Counted from the first letter of the stretch, positions 42,367-54,617 are shown. The stretch: 64,000 nt of DNA from Rhizopus arrhizus (GCA_024220505.1 JAKZZE010000037.1:297551-361550), one strand, 5' to 3'. Numbers and translations are program-made. Notes: generated from the sequence alone by a model not told the origin.

Positions 42367-43996
42367 CAGTAGCGGACAAAACTGGTGCACAAAACTTTTT
42401 TTTAGCTTTTAACTACCATTACCTGCTCATGGTAATTGCAATAGTCATGAAACTGTACTAGAAGGAGGATATACTAGTCATTGTAATCTATGTATGTTCT
42501 AAGCATGACATTGTTAAAACTGAGCGATAAGCGTGCTTTGAATTTATAAAATCTTATATTTTCTAAAAACCGCAAAAGTGGCTAAAATCTTAGACTTTAT
42601 ATAATCATCTCATCTCTTGATATTATCGGATATTCTTCTTTGCATATGCTAATAATATGCGTGTATATCATTTTCAGTAAAAGAACCCGGCTCTTTAACT
42701 ATTCTTTTCCAAAGATCATCGACCCTTTTTGATCTAGTGTCGTATCATCATACCTTTGCCATCAATTGCCACCTGGCATGCTTAAGCGGACTTAGGCCGG
42801 GATTAGTGGCGGCTAAACTTGTAGCACAGAAGCGCTGTTATCAAATATTGAGTTTGTGACATGCGTTGACTTGTGCCTTGTGTCATTGTCATACTGAAAC
42901 GAGAGATTACGACGTTTTAGACCACTATACGCTAGGCTTTTGTGGTATGAAGTAAGCGAAATATATGTGTATATTTATGAGTTCATTATACCATCGTATA
43001 CCTGACACACATATTCTGGTCCTCAATATCTAATACAGCCTTAAAACATAACAGAGCAGCCAGCATGCTTCATTGTTTGATCACCGTGAAAAAATCGCTC
43101 AGGTTGCTCGACTTGCTTTCAATATTAGTGTATACTATCTGCATCCATAATGTTCATATTTGTTTCATTGCTAAAGATAGCAGACTTCCAGCCCTCTATA
43201 GTATACAATGGCTTGTTGTGATACCACATTCATCGCTTTTTCCGACTTATACAGCTGATGAAATTCTTCGATTCCTTACTTCCGGACTCAAAATCTAGCT
43301 TCCTACTGTGCCTTTAGACTGACAGTCTGCTAACACTGTATCTTAAGGTCCTCAAAATGTGCTGAGCATCAGGAACTGTGTGTAGCGGACCTTGTCCAAG
43401 CTCTAGGTTGATGACTGAACTAATAACTTTTCAGGCTAATAGCGGAATACCTTCATGATCACAAGACATTAAGTTTCTTTCTTCCCTCTTTCTCCTGTTG
43501 ATTGTCCATTTAGAGATCCTTGTTACTCTAGAAATATCTGCTGTCGTACGAACTAGGCGTGTTCGAGATCTCAGAGTTTCGTTTTTACAGTTGCTTATTT
43601 TCTTAAACATATAAGGCTAGTACTTTGTTATAGTGAATAGGGTAAAAACAAAAGGGGGGACTCAATGGGAAATACAAAATAAGTACAGTTTTATATATTT
43701 TTTAAGAGCTACTAAAATTTACTAATATGCTGTGAAATCTGAAAGCAAACGGGAGAGATATGGGGAAAATTGAAAGAAGGCTAGACAAGCACTACATTTT
43801 TGGCGAAAATTGAAATATGCAAAAAATCACTAAAAATGACCTTATGCCTGGGGGATGTCCGGCACAGTTCCGGTTTACATAACATAATGTATATTTTGGA
43901 CTGTCTTTCAGATGGTATATGCCACAAAAGTCGCAGACATATGGCGGAGATACAATGTTGATTTTAATTTTTGTGCACCAGTTTTGTCCGCTACTG
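42367..43996 (-). mobile_element. Mariner-3, decayed Tc1/mariner element
   Basis: 1630 bp with near-perfect TIRs of about 28 bp beginning CAGTAGCGGACAAAACTGGT, flanked by TA. The TIR sequence differs from mariners 1 and 2, so it is a separate family. The transposase (minus) is broken. Confidence 0.9.
42620..43640 (-). pseudogene. Mariner-3 transposase remnant
   Basis: On the minus strand near 42830-42660, scattered frames still resemble the end of a Tc1 DDE domain: a PGLSPLKHA-like piece in place of SPDLNPIEHA, then WQLMAKV and DLWKRIVKE. Stops and frameshifts are frequent. No full frame can be read. Confidence 0.6.
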
Positions 43997-43998
43997 TA

Positions 43999-44345
43999 TA
44001 TTGATGCACTGATTACATAAAAAAAAAATTGTCACTTCATATAAGTTTAAGTAATTTACATTAAAATACCTCTATCACATCGAAAAGGTATATAACAGAT
44101 ATCTTTGTAAAAAATTGTTCGTGTTTTCTAATATCTTTTACGTTTATTATGTTGCATTTGAAGTACTTTGTTCTGCGACCATAGCATTGTACAATGCTTC
44201 TGATGCTGTTTGAAGGTTATCTATATCTCTGTTTCGCACAACTTCCAGTAATCTACTTGTAGCTTATTCGACCGAAAGGGTACTATTGTTATCAGAACTA
44301 GGTAAAGGTCTGCTCTCATCTTCTGTTCAGTCTACGGCGACGTAA
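43999..44345 (-). mobile_element. Merlin-E 3' end fragment (reverse)
   Basis: Reverse complement of about 62330-62690, covering the last exon of the Merlin-E transposase and its 3' flank, with substitutions and at least one new stop. It ends where the family-H repeat begins. Confidence 0.8.
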
Positions 44346-44427
44346 TGGAGGTGGTTGTGGTTAAACCCCAAAATCCTGTGGTTAAACCCCAAAATCCTGT
44401 GGTTGCCCGCTTAATTTCAGAGTTGTG
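44346..44427 (+). repeat. Family-H repeat, copy 1
   Basis: GGTTAAACCCCAAAATCCTG appears twice, followed by GTGGTTGCCCGCTTAATTTC. The same text occurs at 50767-50812 and, diverged, at 55795-55975. Confidence 0.65.
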
Positions 44428-44820
44428 GTAGAAACACTAGCCGCACCCCATTGGGCATAGAAACGAGATAGAGCGATTTTTACACATAGCCTTCTATGTT
44501 TACGCCTATGGATAGGCTTATAGTTAAAATTTGGCTTATGGCTAAAGTTAAGCGGAGTAATAACCAACACTAGACACACCCCATTTGGTATGCAAATCAT
44601 ACAAAGAGATTTTTACACATAGTCCACTATTTTGGTGCCTATGGCTAGGCCTATAGCTAAAATTTGGCTTATGGCTAATGTTAAGCGGAGTGATAACCAA
44701 CACTAAGTGCACCCCATTTGCTCTATAAATCACACAAAGCCATTTTTACACATAGCTCACTGTGTTTATGCCTATGGATAGGCTTATAGCTAAAATTTGG
44801 CCTATGACTAAAGTTAAGCT
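44428..44820 (+). repeat. 133-bp tandem repeat, about three copies
   Basis: The block TTTTTACACATAG recurs at about 44477, 44610 and 44743, a period of 133 bp. Each unit contains CACCCCATT, the ACACATAG block and ATAGCTAAAATTTGGCTTAT. Partial coding-like frames on the minus strand are by-products. Confidence 0.8.
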
Positions 44821-44850
44821 TGGATCTCTGATTATTTGCATGGTTATACC

Positions 44851-45255
44851 TGATGTATCCATCATTCATAACTCGATATGAAAACAGTATTAATAAGCTA
44901 CATGTAAAATATATCCAATAGATAGGCTACAGGTTAATTCGGATAATCTTCATTAAGGATAAGATGCTGCGTAATTGCACGGTTAAATTATATTAAATCC
45001 AGGAACTAAATCACAGTCAATCATATACGAGTATTCTATGGATAAATGCTTATGATGACAAAGATAACAATGGAAGAACACGTAACCATTATCTATTTGT
45101 CATCAGTTATATCATACTCATTAATTATTAATCCATAACATGAAATATTATCCGTGTATGAAAAGTATAAATAGAGTATCATTTTCTTATTAAATAAAGC
45201 AATCTCTTTATCGAGTCTCGTCCTCTCTTGTTCCTTTCTATTCTTGGATAAATCA
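44851..45255 (+). repeat. Ty3-C 5' LTR
   Basis: 405 bp, TGATGTATCC...ATAAATCA. A TATAAATA box lies at 45166-45173. It is followed by a T-run rather than a TGG primer site. Confidence 0.9.
45166..45173 (+). promoter_or_regulatory. TATA box in Ty3-C LTR
   Basis: TATAAATA about 80 bp before the LTR end. In the 3' LTR the box is altered to TAAAATA by base loss. Confidence 0.45.
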
Positions 45256-45306
45256 TTTTTTTTGACGAATTCTCTTTACTCTATTATTACTACGCTATTC
45301 TCAAAC

Positions 45307-46512
45307 ATGTCTATCAACTCTAATCTTTTGGCTTACAACGAAGAAACCCTTCTTTCTGAAAGTGACCCTGCTTTCATTGGTCCTAGACTTGAAAAGCCCT
45401 CCATGGTTAATGGGATTGAACTTCCTCTTACTGGATCTCCAAACTCTATTACAGAAGATATAGAGATGGAAGAAGTTGAACCCAGGGCTATGGCCTCTCC
45501 ACTCGCTGGTGTCAAGGGCAGTGGCGCAGCACCACCTTCTCAGGTCTCGGGTAGTCGTAATTTGACGGCTACCGTCCAGACTTTGACGAAACAGGTAGAA
45601 CAAATTGCTGCGGCTATCACAGGTCAAGAGCTTTCAGGAAAGCAACTGGCTAACCTTTCCCGTGAATACACGACCAAGTCTACCATCTTGGCCTCCTTGT
45701 TGGACTTGCAAGCAAAATTGGCTAATAACTTGACTATACAGACCAATGGCTCTGCCATTAACGGTTCTAACAGTCAACCTACGGTGGTTCCTCAAAACTT
45801 ACCTTTGTTTCAGTACACTGGTAATGTAGAGAACTCAGCATTGCCCGTCTTTAAAGACATTGCTGACTGTATCCGACGTTTTGAGGATATACTCTTTGCG
45901 TACCGCTTGGATGTACAGGTGCATTGGCAGCGCCTCATCCCTTTCTCCCTTACCCATACTCAGCGTTCTTGGTATGATGAATTACGGGTAAAGAAGAATT
46001 TATCTTGGACCATATTCAAGGAACAATTAACCTTGAAATATGGCATCGAATCCACTGAGGCTCAAGCCCACGCCTCAAGAGAGCTGTTAACCATCAGCAT
46101 GCAACCTGATGAATCTGTGGAAAAATACACTGACCGCTTCTTGAAGCTCAAGCGTGAAGCCACTCCCGTAGCTGACGATTTTTTGGCTATTTTGTTTGTG
46201 AACTCCCTCACTAGTAGCCTCCAAAATCATGTCAACATGGCCATCGTCAGTCTTGATCAGGAGGCAAAGAATGACATAAACCTCCTTTCTAGTATCGCAA
46301 GAAAGTTTCATACGAAACAACAGACCTTGCCCCATATGTCAACTAAAAAATTCAATAACCAACCCTCTCAAGTCAACGGGTTGAACCCTCCCAGTGGTAT
46401 TCATAAAAGAAACCACCGTACGGATGGAAGGACTTGTATCATCCATGGAAAGTGCAACCACACAACAGATCGTTGTAAAAGGCTCAGGAACTTGGAATTG
46501 CTAACAGTATGA
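45307..46512 (+). CDS. Ty3-C Gag (capsid part)
   Basis: About 401 residues from ATG at 45307. It has an acidic/Ser N-terminus, a coiled-coil-like stretch (TVQTLTKQVEQIAAAITGQ) and a capsid-like region (about 170-330) matching the layout of Ty3-A and Ty3-B Gag. The stop overlaps the next ATG (ATGA, 46509-46512) in the -1 frame. The zinc knuckle is encoded in that next frame. In families A and B gag and pol are one frame, so this break is either a -1 frameshift signal or a single-base lesion. Confidence 0.85.
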   Translation: MSINSNLLAYNEETLLSESDPAFIGPRLEKPSMVNGIELPLTGSPNSITEDIEMEEVEPRAMASPLAGVKGSGAAPPSQVSGSRNLTATVQTLTKQVEQIAAAITGQELSGKQLANLSREYTTKSTILASLLDLQAKLANNLTIQTNGSAINGSNSQPTVVPQNLPLFQYTGNVENSALPVFKDIADCIRRFEDILFAYRLDVQVHWQRLIPFSLTHTQRSWYDELRVKKNLSWTIFKEQLTLKYGIESTEAQAHASRELLTISMQPDESVEKYTDRFLKLKREATPVADDFLAILFVNSLTSSLQNHVNMAIVSLDQEAKNDINLLSSIARKFHTKQQTLPHMSTKKFNNQPSQVNGLNPPSGIHKRNHRTDGRTCIIHGKCNHTTDRCKRLRNLELLTV

Positions 46513-49500
46513 ACAAAGAGACATCTAGTAAGCGTTGCTTTAAATGCAACGCTCCTTTTACTAGGGAGCATTTAAATGTTTGCCCTAAAAGGAATCAACC
46601 TCTTTCTGCTGGTTCTGCCTCCTCCTCCTCTACTGCACCTACCATAACCAGGGCATTCCGCTCACTTCAGTTGACTGGCAGTGAAGATAAAGCAATGGGT
46701 ACAAATGCTTCTAAATACAACCCTGCCAACCAACAAAGCCACGATGAAGAACAGGATCTTGACGATGAAGCCGTCAAGGACATCCACTACTACTCATCAT
46801 TATGTAAGTTGCAACCGTTTAATACAAAACTTCACAGTTTTAATAACAAACGTACTGATTCCTTTTTTGTACCCATCACTATAGAAAATGTCCGTACTTG
46901 GGCTTTGGTTGATACTGGGTGTAATACTTCTACGATCTCTCCTGACCTAGCAAAAATTATAAACGTTAGAACTTTTCCTGTTTCAGGAAAATTACAATTA
47001 GCTAGTTTGGATACCTTGGTATCTAGAACTGCTATTACAGATCAAATAAAAGTATTTTATAACGGAATCAATGTCTTACATGAATTTGAAATTTTTAAGT
47101 TTGATAAGGATATACCTATTTGTATTGGTACAGATCTTATGCCTAAGTTAAACATTAACTTGACAGGTTTAGCTGTTACGTGGGATAGTCCTAATATCTC
47201 TACAATACCTGATCCAATAGACCCTTCACCTATCAAACCTAATAAGTCACCCGCTGGTACTCACCAACAGCGTGAACAACTTATGGACGCATTACAGCCA
47301 TATTTGAGCGCCAATGCTAAGATCCCTAGCACGTCTGCATGTCCTCTACCTGAAGCGATAGTTCGCTTGGAAACTGAACCAGGTAAAACCACTTATAGAC
47401 GACAGTATCCTATTGCACTGTCAATCCAGCCTAAAGTACAAGAACAGGTTGATAAATGGTTAGCAGATGGTGTAATTGAAATAGCTCCTCCTAATACTGC
47501 ATTTAACTCTCCTTTGTTGACTGTACGTAAAAAGGATGCTAATGGTAATTATAGTGACGATGTACGGGTGTGTATAGACCCCAGACATATCAATGCAATA
47601 CTCATAAAAGATCGTACCGACCGCTTTCAATTACCATTGATAGCTGAGTTGCATCAAAAAATGAGTGCTGCGACACTATTCACAGTACTTGACCTCAAAC
47701 AAGCTTTTCATCGGTTACCTCTAGCTGATGAGCATAGAGCCCTTACAGCTTTTACATTTAACGGTCAACAATATCAATTCTGTAGAGCACCATTCGGTTT
47801 GACCCCTATACCAAATCATTTCCAACGTGTGCTAACTACCCTCTTACATGACTTGCCATACGTTACATGTTTCATTGATGATTTAACTATCGGTACTGGA
47901 CCCGATATTGAGGAACATATCAAATGCGTAAATACTGTCATCGAACGACTTACATCAGCTAAATTTATTCTTAACATTGATAAATGTCACTTTATGCAAA
48001 CTTCGGTAAACATCCTAGGGTTCACTATTAGTCACAATAGTCTCTCATTGGATAGCAGAAAGGTTGCAAATGCTTTAGCATGGCCAATACCAAAGACTGG
48101 AAAAGATATACAACGCTTTCTAGGCCTCGCTAATTATTTTCGAAGTCATCTCCCAAATTTCTCTACCATGACCGCACCGTTAGATAAACTACGTAACGAA
48201 GGTTCATTGGAACACATTTGGACTGACAAATACCTACAGGCTTTTCGAAATATACAAACAGCCTTATCTAATGCTCCTGTTCTGTCTATACCTGACATGC
48301 GTCATGAATTACAGCTAGCTACAGATGCTAGCAACACAGGAATTGGCGGTGTACTTTATCAAATTATTGACGATAAAACTCGCTATATTGGATTCGCAGC
48401 AAGAGCACTGTCGAAGTCAGAAATGAACTACTCGACAACTAAACGAGAGCTGTTAGCCATCTGTTATCTTTTTGAAAGATTTCACAAGTGGTTGTATGGA
48501 TCTCAATTCACGCTGTATACTGATCATAAAAGTTTGGTCTATCTTGGCACACAAAACATTCCTAATCCCATGATGCTGAATTGGTTCGAAACTATTTTCA
48601 ACTATACATTCAAAGTAATCCATCGTCCAGGAATTGAAAATGTGTTGCCGGATTCACTTTCTCGTCTTTTTTCAGACGATACGGAAAAAAGACTGGGGGG
48701 AGATAATAATCCTCAGCAACTTTCCATAAAAAATAAAAATACAAAGTCACAGAGTAAACGTACTACAGACAACCGTACAAACATAAAACAAAGAGCTGTA
48801 CAGCTAGTAGACTACATGACACCACCAGAAGAGGAACGTCATAACCTATTATTAAAGGCACATCTACTTGGACACTTTGGGGCTGATGCTATTGTAAAGA
48901 CAATCCACAATGATAATTTGCACTGGATTAATATTAAAAAAGATGCATTGCAGCTAGTATCCAATTGTCCTGAATGTCAACAATTTAATATTGGCAAACA
49001 CGGGTATCACCCTCCCCGTAGTATTCTACCAGATGGTCCTTTGATCACGTCTGTATTGACCTCGGTACCCTGAACATTACATCAACAGAAGGACATAATT
49101 TCATTTTAGTCCTAGTTGATCTCTTCACAAGATTTACAATTCTAAGACCATTAATGGATAAAACTGCAGTATCCATAGCTAATGAACTTAGAGATATCTT
49201 TTGCACTTTTGGTTGGCCCAAAAAGCTTAGTTCAGATAACGGTACAGAATTCACTAATGAAATATTTAATTCATTAATGGAAACCTGTGGTATTGACCAT
49301 AGACTTTCACTGCCTTATAACCCATTGGGAAATTCGACTAACGAATCGTTTGTCGGAATAGCCAAACGAGCTCTGTTAAAAGATTACAAGGCAAGAAAGA
49401 CGAGTGGAATCTTTTCCTTCCTAGTATTCAATATGCTATGAATTGCAAATATTCTAGATTACACCATTCCAGACCATTTGTGCTTATGTATAATAGACAA

Positions 49501-50110
49501 CCAAATGAATTCCAGGATTATTCCAATACACAATCCTCAATACCTAAACTCTAGTCAGCAGTATGCTAAAGCACTAGAAAATAAATTAGACAATATGAAC
49601 AACATAGTAATCCCTGCTATACGTAACCGTATTATGACTACTCAAAGAACTGACAACGAGTATTTTACAAAGAAACACCGCATTGTACATCAACAATTTC
49701 CTAATATAGCGAAGTTATGATAAAAAATGTGAATAGAAATAGTAAAACTGACCCAGGTACGAGGGCCCCTTTGTCGTACATGGAGTCACAAAAAATGGTA
49801 GCTACATTTTGACGGATAAAACAGTTACACTATTATCGCGCGACGTACCTACCTCGCACATCAAACTCATCTCTACAGACAACGTTGTTAATAATCGCGC
49901 TGACCAACAACAGTACGATGTGCAGGCAATTATCCAACATAAAGGAAATAACACTAGTAATTATAATACCTAGTAAGATGGAAAGGTTATCCTCCAGAAT
50001 ATGATACCTGGGAACCTGCCCTCAAGTTTTGATGACATGAGTATGATAGAACAGTACTGGGCAAGACGTAACGTCACTAATAACATTGGCAACGTAAACG
50101 CTCATCTCAT
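46509..50110 (+). pseudogene. Ty3-C pol with several frameshifts
   Basis: Open from 46509 to 49073: zinc knuckle (RCFKCNAPFTREHLNVC), protease DTGC, reverse transcriptase with FIDD (near 47875), RNase H (LATDAS, TTKRELLAI) and the integrase HHCC finger. At about 49040 one base is missing in a T-run and the frame shifts into the integrase core. A further loss follows near 49395, another near 49545, and more in the GPY segment and chromodomain (about 49730-50100). All domains are otherwise recognisable. It cannot make functional integrase as written. Because the losses are mostly in homopolymers, sequencing error should be excluded before calling it dead. Confidence 0.88.
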
Positions 50111-50369
50111 ACCAATGTTCCAACCAAGACTAATAATTTTAACAAACGAAACAAGACAAAGTAACGAGCTGAATATGATCTTTTCCCATTACTTTTTTCC
50201 TCAAGAGGTTTTTTGGGTTTTTATCGATTATATACCAGAAGAGCATACTCTCTCTTTCCTCTACACTTACGTCTTTAATATAAACAGCCTACGCAATCAT
50301 ATTGGATATGATCCCTGTACTCTTCGTTATTCATGTGCTCATCGGTTGTTCCAACCTGGAAGGGGGCAA

Positions 50370-50766
50370 TGATGTATCCATCATTCATAACTCGATATGA
50401 AAACAGTATTAATAAGCTACATGTAAAATATATCCAATAGATAGGCTACAGGTTAATTCGGATAATCTTCATTAAGGATAAGATGCTGCGTAATTGCCGG
50501 TAAATTATATAAATCCAGGAACTAAATCACAGTCAATCATATACGAGTATTCTATGGATAAATGCTTATGATGACAAAGATAACAATGGAAGAACACGTA
50601 ACCATTATCTATTGTCATCAGTTATATCATACTCATTAATTATTAATCATAACATGAAATATTATCCGTGTATGAAAAGTAAAATAGAGTATCATTTTCT
50701 TATTAATAAAGCAATCTCTTTATCGAGTCTCGTCCTCTCTTGTTCCTTTCTATTCTGGATAAATCA
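50370..50766 (+). repeat. Ty3-C 3' LTR
   Basis: 397 bp, same as the 5' LTR but with about eight single-base losses, mostly in runs. The preceding GGAAGGGGGCAA is the polypurine tract. Confidence 0.9.
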
Positions 50767-50812
50767 ATAACCCTAAATCCTGTGGTTGCCCGCTTAATTT
50801 CAGAGTTGTGAA
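50767..50812 (+). repeat. Family-H repeat, copy 2
   Basis: Matches 44380-44425 (ATCCTGTGGTTGCCCGCTTA...). It marks the right flank of Ty3-C. Confidence 0.65.
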
Positions 50813-53466
50813 ATGAATGGAAAGTTTAGGAAGCGAATCTGTTCCAATAAGAATTTTACAATTGTGAGAGGAAGCATGATTCGTCAATAAGATCAACTTA
50901 TATTTATAATGTGGTCAATGTTGTCGTATTCGACATTCACATAGTCAATAGATCTCATTCTGGGAATTTGGTCGCCATTTGCTAAAATTAGGTTACCAGG
51001 AACTGAATGAAATTTAATATTATTGTCTATTGCAATTTTTTATTTATGACAGAGACACGTGCACCAGTATCTATGATACCATAAGCGTTCACATTGTTGT
51101 AGAACAGCGTCTGATCATAACGGACATTGATAATCACAACTAAAAGAAGTATATTAAATTGATAAAAGATAATAATTTAAATCTTTATTCAGTAAAATAT
51201 ATTCTTCTTCTTTTTATATAAAACTATCACAATTAGATTCATTCTATAAAGTAAACATGAACAATAAATAAGTCATGATCTTTACTATTCATCCTTTCTG
51301 TAAATGAATAATAATGGATCAGGTACTTAGTCAACTTTGATCTGACTGGAGGCATTTCATATAAATATATCTTTCCTCTCAATGAAGACGGGACAATTCT
51401 CCCAGATCAGTTAAAGAACAATAAGATCTATAAAACAACGAATTAAAAATTTCATAATCGATTCAGTGATCCTTCTTCAATCAAACATGTCAATTATTGG
51501 ATCTACGCTCATAACTACTCATTTACCCGCCAACTGATAGAAGAATTAAAAGAGAAATTGTAATGATTTCTTTTGAATAATTAAGATTGTCTTAAATAAA
51601 GTTCAGTCTCAAAAGTATTCTTTGGTTTTATTGTGTATTCCTTATTTTACTTTACCAGAACATAACACACATTATTAAGCGTGATTGGAGTAACGGGGGA
51701 ATAAGCCACATTATCCGATTCGAATAAACTATCATCTTCTCCAACTTTATTGTTACGAATGGCAAAGACATTTTTGTTATACTCTTCATCAAAACTAGTA
51801 TTTATATTTTTATTTGGACAGATTATATTTCTGTCATAATGCTTATAAAGAAATTCAAATTCGTCATCAGATGATTCACATTGTTCATACGAGTGCGAGG
51901 TAGATTCATTTTACTAGGAGATAAAGATAAATCAGTAACTCTGTTTTTAGGAGATTTATTTATCTGACTAATGCTAGTGATCGAGTTGGACAACTCTAAA
52001 TTGCTAACAGTTTTGTCATTCCCTTTAGAAGAATTACTTACAATTTGTTTGCCATGTTTTTCTTTTGATATGTTCAAGTCTTACAGAACAAGATGAATAA
52101 TGACCAGGAGAGTACTTGGCAGTTTTGCAAAATGTGCATATACCTTGTTTCTTTAAATCCGCAATTTCTTGCTGAAATTCAACAGATGTTTTTGAAACTT
52201 TTTGGTTTATGTTCACTTTGATGTACCATTTTTCTTTTTTTAGTATTGGTGTTATCGTCCTGTTCAACGAGTTTTTTGGTATTGTCTTCCTTTTTCTTAT
52301 CCTTAAGGATGTTCAACAAAGCAGATTCCAAGTTAGCCATTTCTTTAATTAGAATTGACTCCAGAACATTCCATTCCTTAGGCAGAGGAATAGGCAAGTT
52401 GCGTGTTGAATAAATACTTTCTCCAGTGATATTGGAGCTAGTAGAGACAAGCGAGGGAAGATTTTTTTGACAGTAGCTTGGACCATTTCCTGAAACTTGA
52501 CAGTGTGAACCCTCGAAATGAAATGTCCAATCCAGAAAGTGTTATCATGCATGTTAACCTTTGCACCAACAGGGAAAAGACGATATCGATCCATTGCTTG
52601 GGTCAAAGTTTCGTAACGTTCTTGCCTGAAGTTGATAAGATTTTTAAACCACATCTCTGGTGTAGTTTGTGAAGCAAGATCGAAGCGTTGTTTCAAGACT
52701 TCTTTTGCCTGATCCCAATTCAAAGCGGTTTCTTATCCATACAACGTCTTTTGATGAATCTTTCGAACCAGTCATGGTCGGTATCACTGTCAGACTTTTC
52801 AAAAGAAACTTCCAGGTAGTGCAACCAATGATCCTCTACAGATACATCATAATCCAAGAATTTTCTTTGGAAATCTCTAATAAACATATCCAAAGATGGT
52901 TTATTACTTGGTCTGACGTTTTTATCACCTTCGCGAAGAGTGAGCTGATACAGAGTACTAGCGGTAGGGTTGACGTTGAATTTTGGGATTTCACGGCTTG
53001 GGATAAGTCTATCGTTGGGTGATGAATTTCTAGATCCATTGCCCTTCAACTCATGATTATGCAGTTCTAACTGGAAAGCAATAAGAGCGTTAACATCATT
53101 TAAAGCTGATACAGCATAGCTCAATTGCTTTTCGTTTTCTTCAAGTGAAGTTAGCTTATTTTCTAAAATAAAACTCGCTTTATTATTATTTAATTTTTCA
53201 ATTAAATCAAAGAACAAGGATTTTTGAGCCATCAACCTCTCCATATAATTGGAAGGGTCCGAAGAAGGAACAGCAGGAGAAGAGTCAGTAACTTCATCCA
53301 TCTCAGCATCAGTTTCAATGGATGCATCATCACGAGGATGGATGGATGAGTTTGACGCTCTACTTTCGAGGGTTTCAAGATCCATTCTATCCAAGGACTT
53401 AGCTACTTCATCAGCTGAATCCTTTTCAACGTTTTTGGCAGGGGATTGATTAATAGAAGAATTCAT
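50813..53466 (-). pseudogene. Family-G retrotransposon gag and protease, broken
   Basis: Read on minus from ATG at 53466. A 248-codon Gag start (MNSSINQSPAKNVEKDSADE...) is followed, after a frameshift near 52725, by more capsid (NWDQAKEVLKQRFDLASQTT...), then further frame changes. Next come a zinc-knuckle-like CTFCKTAKYSPGHYSSC (near 52130) and the protease site DTGARVSV (near 51060), separated by a solo LTR at 51095-51667. Reverse transcriptase and everything after are missing. It is related to the Ty3-A to Ty3-C Gag proteins in layout, but clearly a separate family. Non-functional. Confidence 0.8.
51095..51667 (+). repeat. Solo Ty3-B LTR in family-G gag-protease
   Basis: 573 bp, related to the Ty3-B LTRs but with scattered single-base losses and substitutions. 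The duplication is CACAT (51090-51094, 51668-51672). No internal sequence, hence solo. Confidence 0.9.
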
Positions 53467-53522
53467 TCAAAAAAATGAGATATTTGCAGATAAAAGTGAG
53501 AAAAAAGAAAGGAAATAGTACT
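53467..53522 (-). other. Family-G leader
   Basis: Non-coding stretch between LTR-G and the gag ATG. A copy lies at 5338-5389. Confidence 0.6.
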
Positions 53523-53809
53523 TGAAAACTAGTGAATGAGTCTCTATGTAACCTTGTTATTAGATTTCAAGACGAGAGACAGAACCCATTTAATCAAACT
53601 ACGCCTTTATATAGGAAATGAAATTATTCAGGGACCAAAGTGAGTTCAAGGTCAATTTTAGTATTGAGCTTGAACAATATAAACATTGTATATGAGCTTT
53701 AAGGAATATGTAATAAGTAATATTATGTCTTCAGTACTTGTTATTTCTTATATAAGATCTGAGTAATCTCATACGAATAATAAGTATTTAATAATGTAAA
53801 TACGACACA
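53523..53809 (-). repeat. Family-G 5' LTR
   Basis: About 287 bp, TG...CA on the minus strand, with TATATAAAG near 53612 as a likely TATA box. The partner LTR is not in the window. The outer border is approximate. Confidence 0.55.
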
Positions 53810-54600
53810 AACCAAGGGGTCACTTGTTTAAAATTTGTCGACCATGCTTTTTTAGGAAGTTGCAAATGCAATTTTATGGCTGTGGTTCTTCTTTTCAAAA
53901 ATTAATGCTTTTATGTATCGTTTATTTTATTTCATATTGTGACGATGCCATTGATAATCAAAAAATGATGAGGACGCAAACATAGTTTAATTTTAAGTTG
54001 CTAATTACTTTAAAGAAAACCTTTATTTTGTATTAACCAACTCGATTCAACTTAACAAAGCGAATTGAAGACATTAACCCAAAAACAATCAAAAGCAACT
54101 CGGAAGACAAAAGCCCTACAAAACAAATTATGTATAAACAGCCATCTTTTCTTTTTTTTTTCTGGTATGAAAACATACAATTTTCTTCACTTTTTTCTGT
54201 AAAATAATTTTTTGAATCGAATGCTTGTTTTCTTCTCAGGAACAAGTCCTTTGAAGCACATACTTGATTGTATTCCCTTTTTTGTTTTGATATTTTTATT
54301 ACTCTTCTGTAATAAGCTTGATTTACACAACAGAATCTGGACATAGTAGTTTAAATGCGAAATTGTGCTGAATACTGTATTATTTTTTTGGAATCAAGCT
54401 TGTTAAGACTATTGGTTCAGCATCTAATCTCTTTAAAATGAATGTATTTAATATTGTGGACACACAAAAACGAATGTTATCGCAATATCTTTTGTTTAAT
54501 TGATTATCTTAACACTTTGGCTATTTTTTTACATAAAGTATCTATAGTACTTGCTGCAAATGATATTAATAACAACGTTTCAACAAACGTTTATATTTTT
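53810..54600. other. Unassigned stretch
   Basis: No repeat or domain recognised. A 103-codon minus frame at 54033-54344 ends in a hydrophobic segment (CLYIICFVGLLSSELLLIVF) but has no family resemblance and a poor context. I do not call it a gene. Confidence 0.4.
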
Positions 54601-54617
54601 ATTTCGTATTATTAATG

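Larger units (their letters stand above)
44851..50766 (+). mobile_element. Ty3-C, decaying LTR retrotransposon
   Basis: 5916 bp with LTRs of 405 bp (44851-45255) and 397 bp (50370-50766). The flanking bases ATACC and ATAAC may be a damaged 5-bp duplication. Family-H repeat lies on both sides. gag is open; pol is broken by single-base losses from about 49040 onward. Confidence 0.9.

Noticed and set aside
44382..44733. Overlapping minus frames with LVLVITPLN repeats
   Set aside because: They follow the 133-bp tandem repeat, and stops fall at different places in each unit.
54033..54344. Small membrane protein gene
   Set aside because: There is one hydrophobic segment but no recognisable relative. 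The region contains repeat debris, and the codon pattern is weak.
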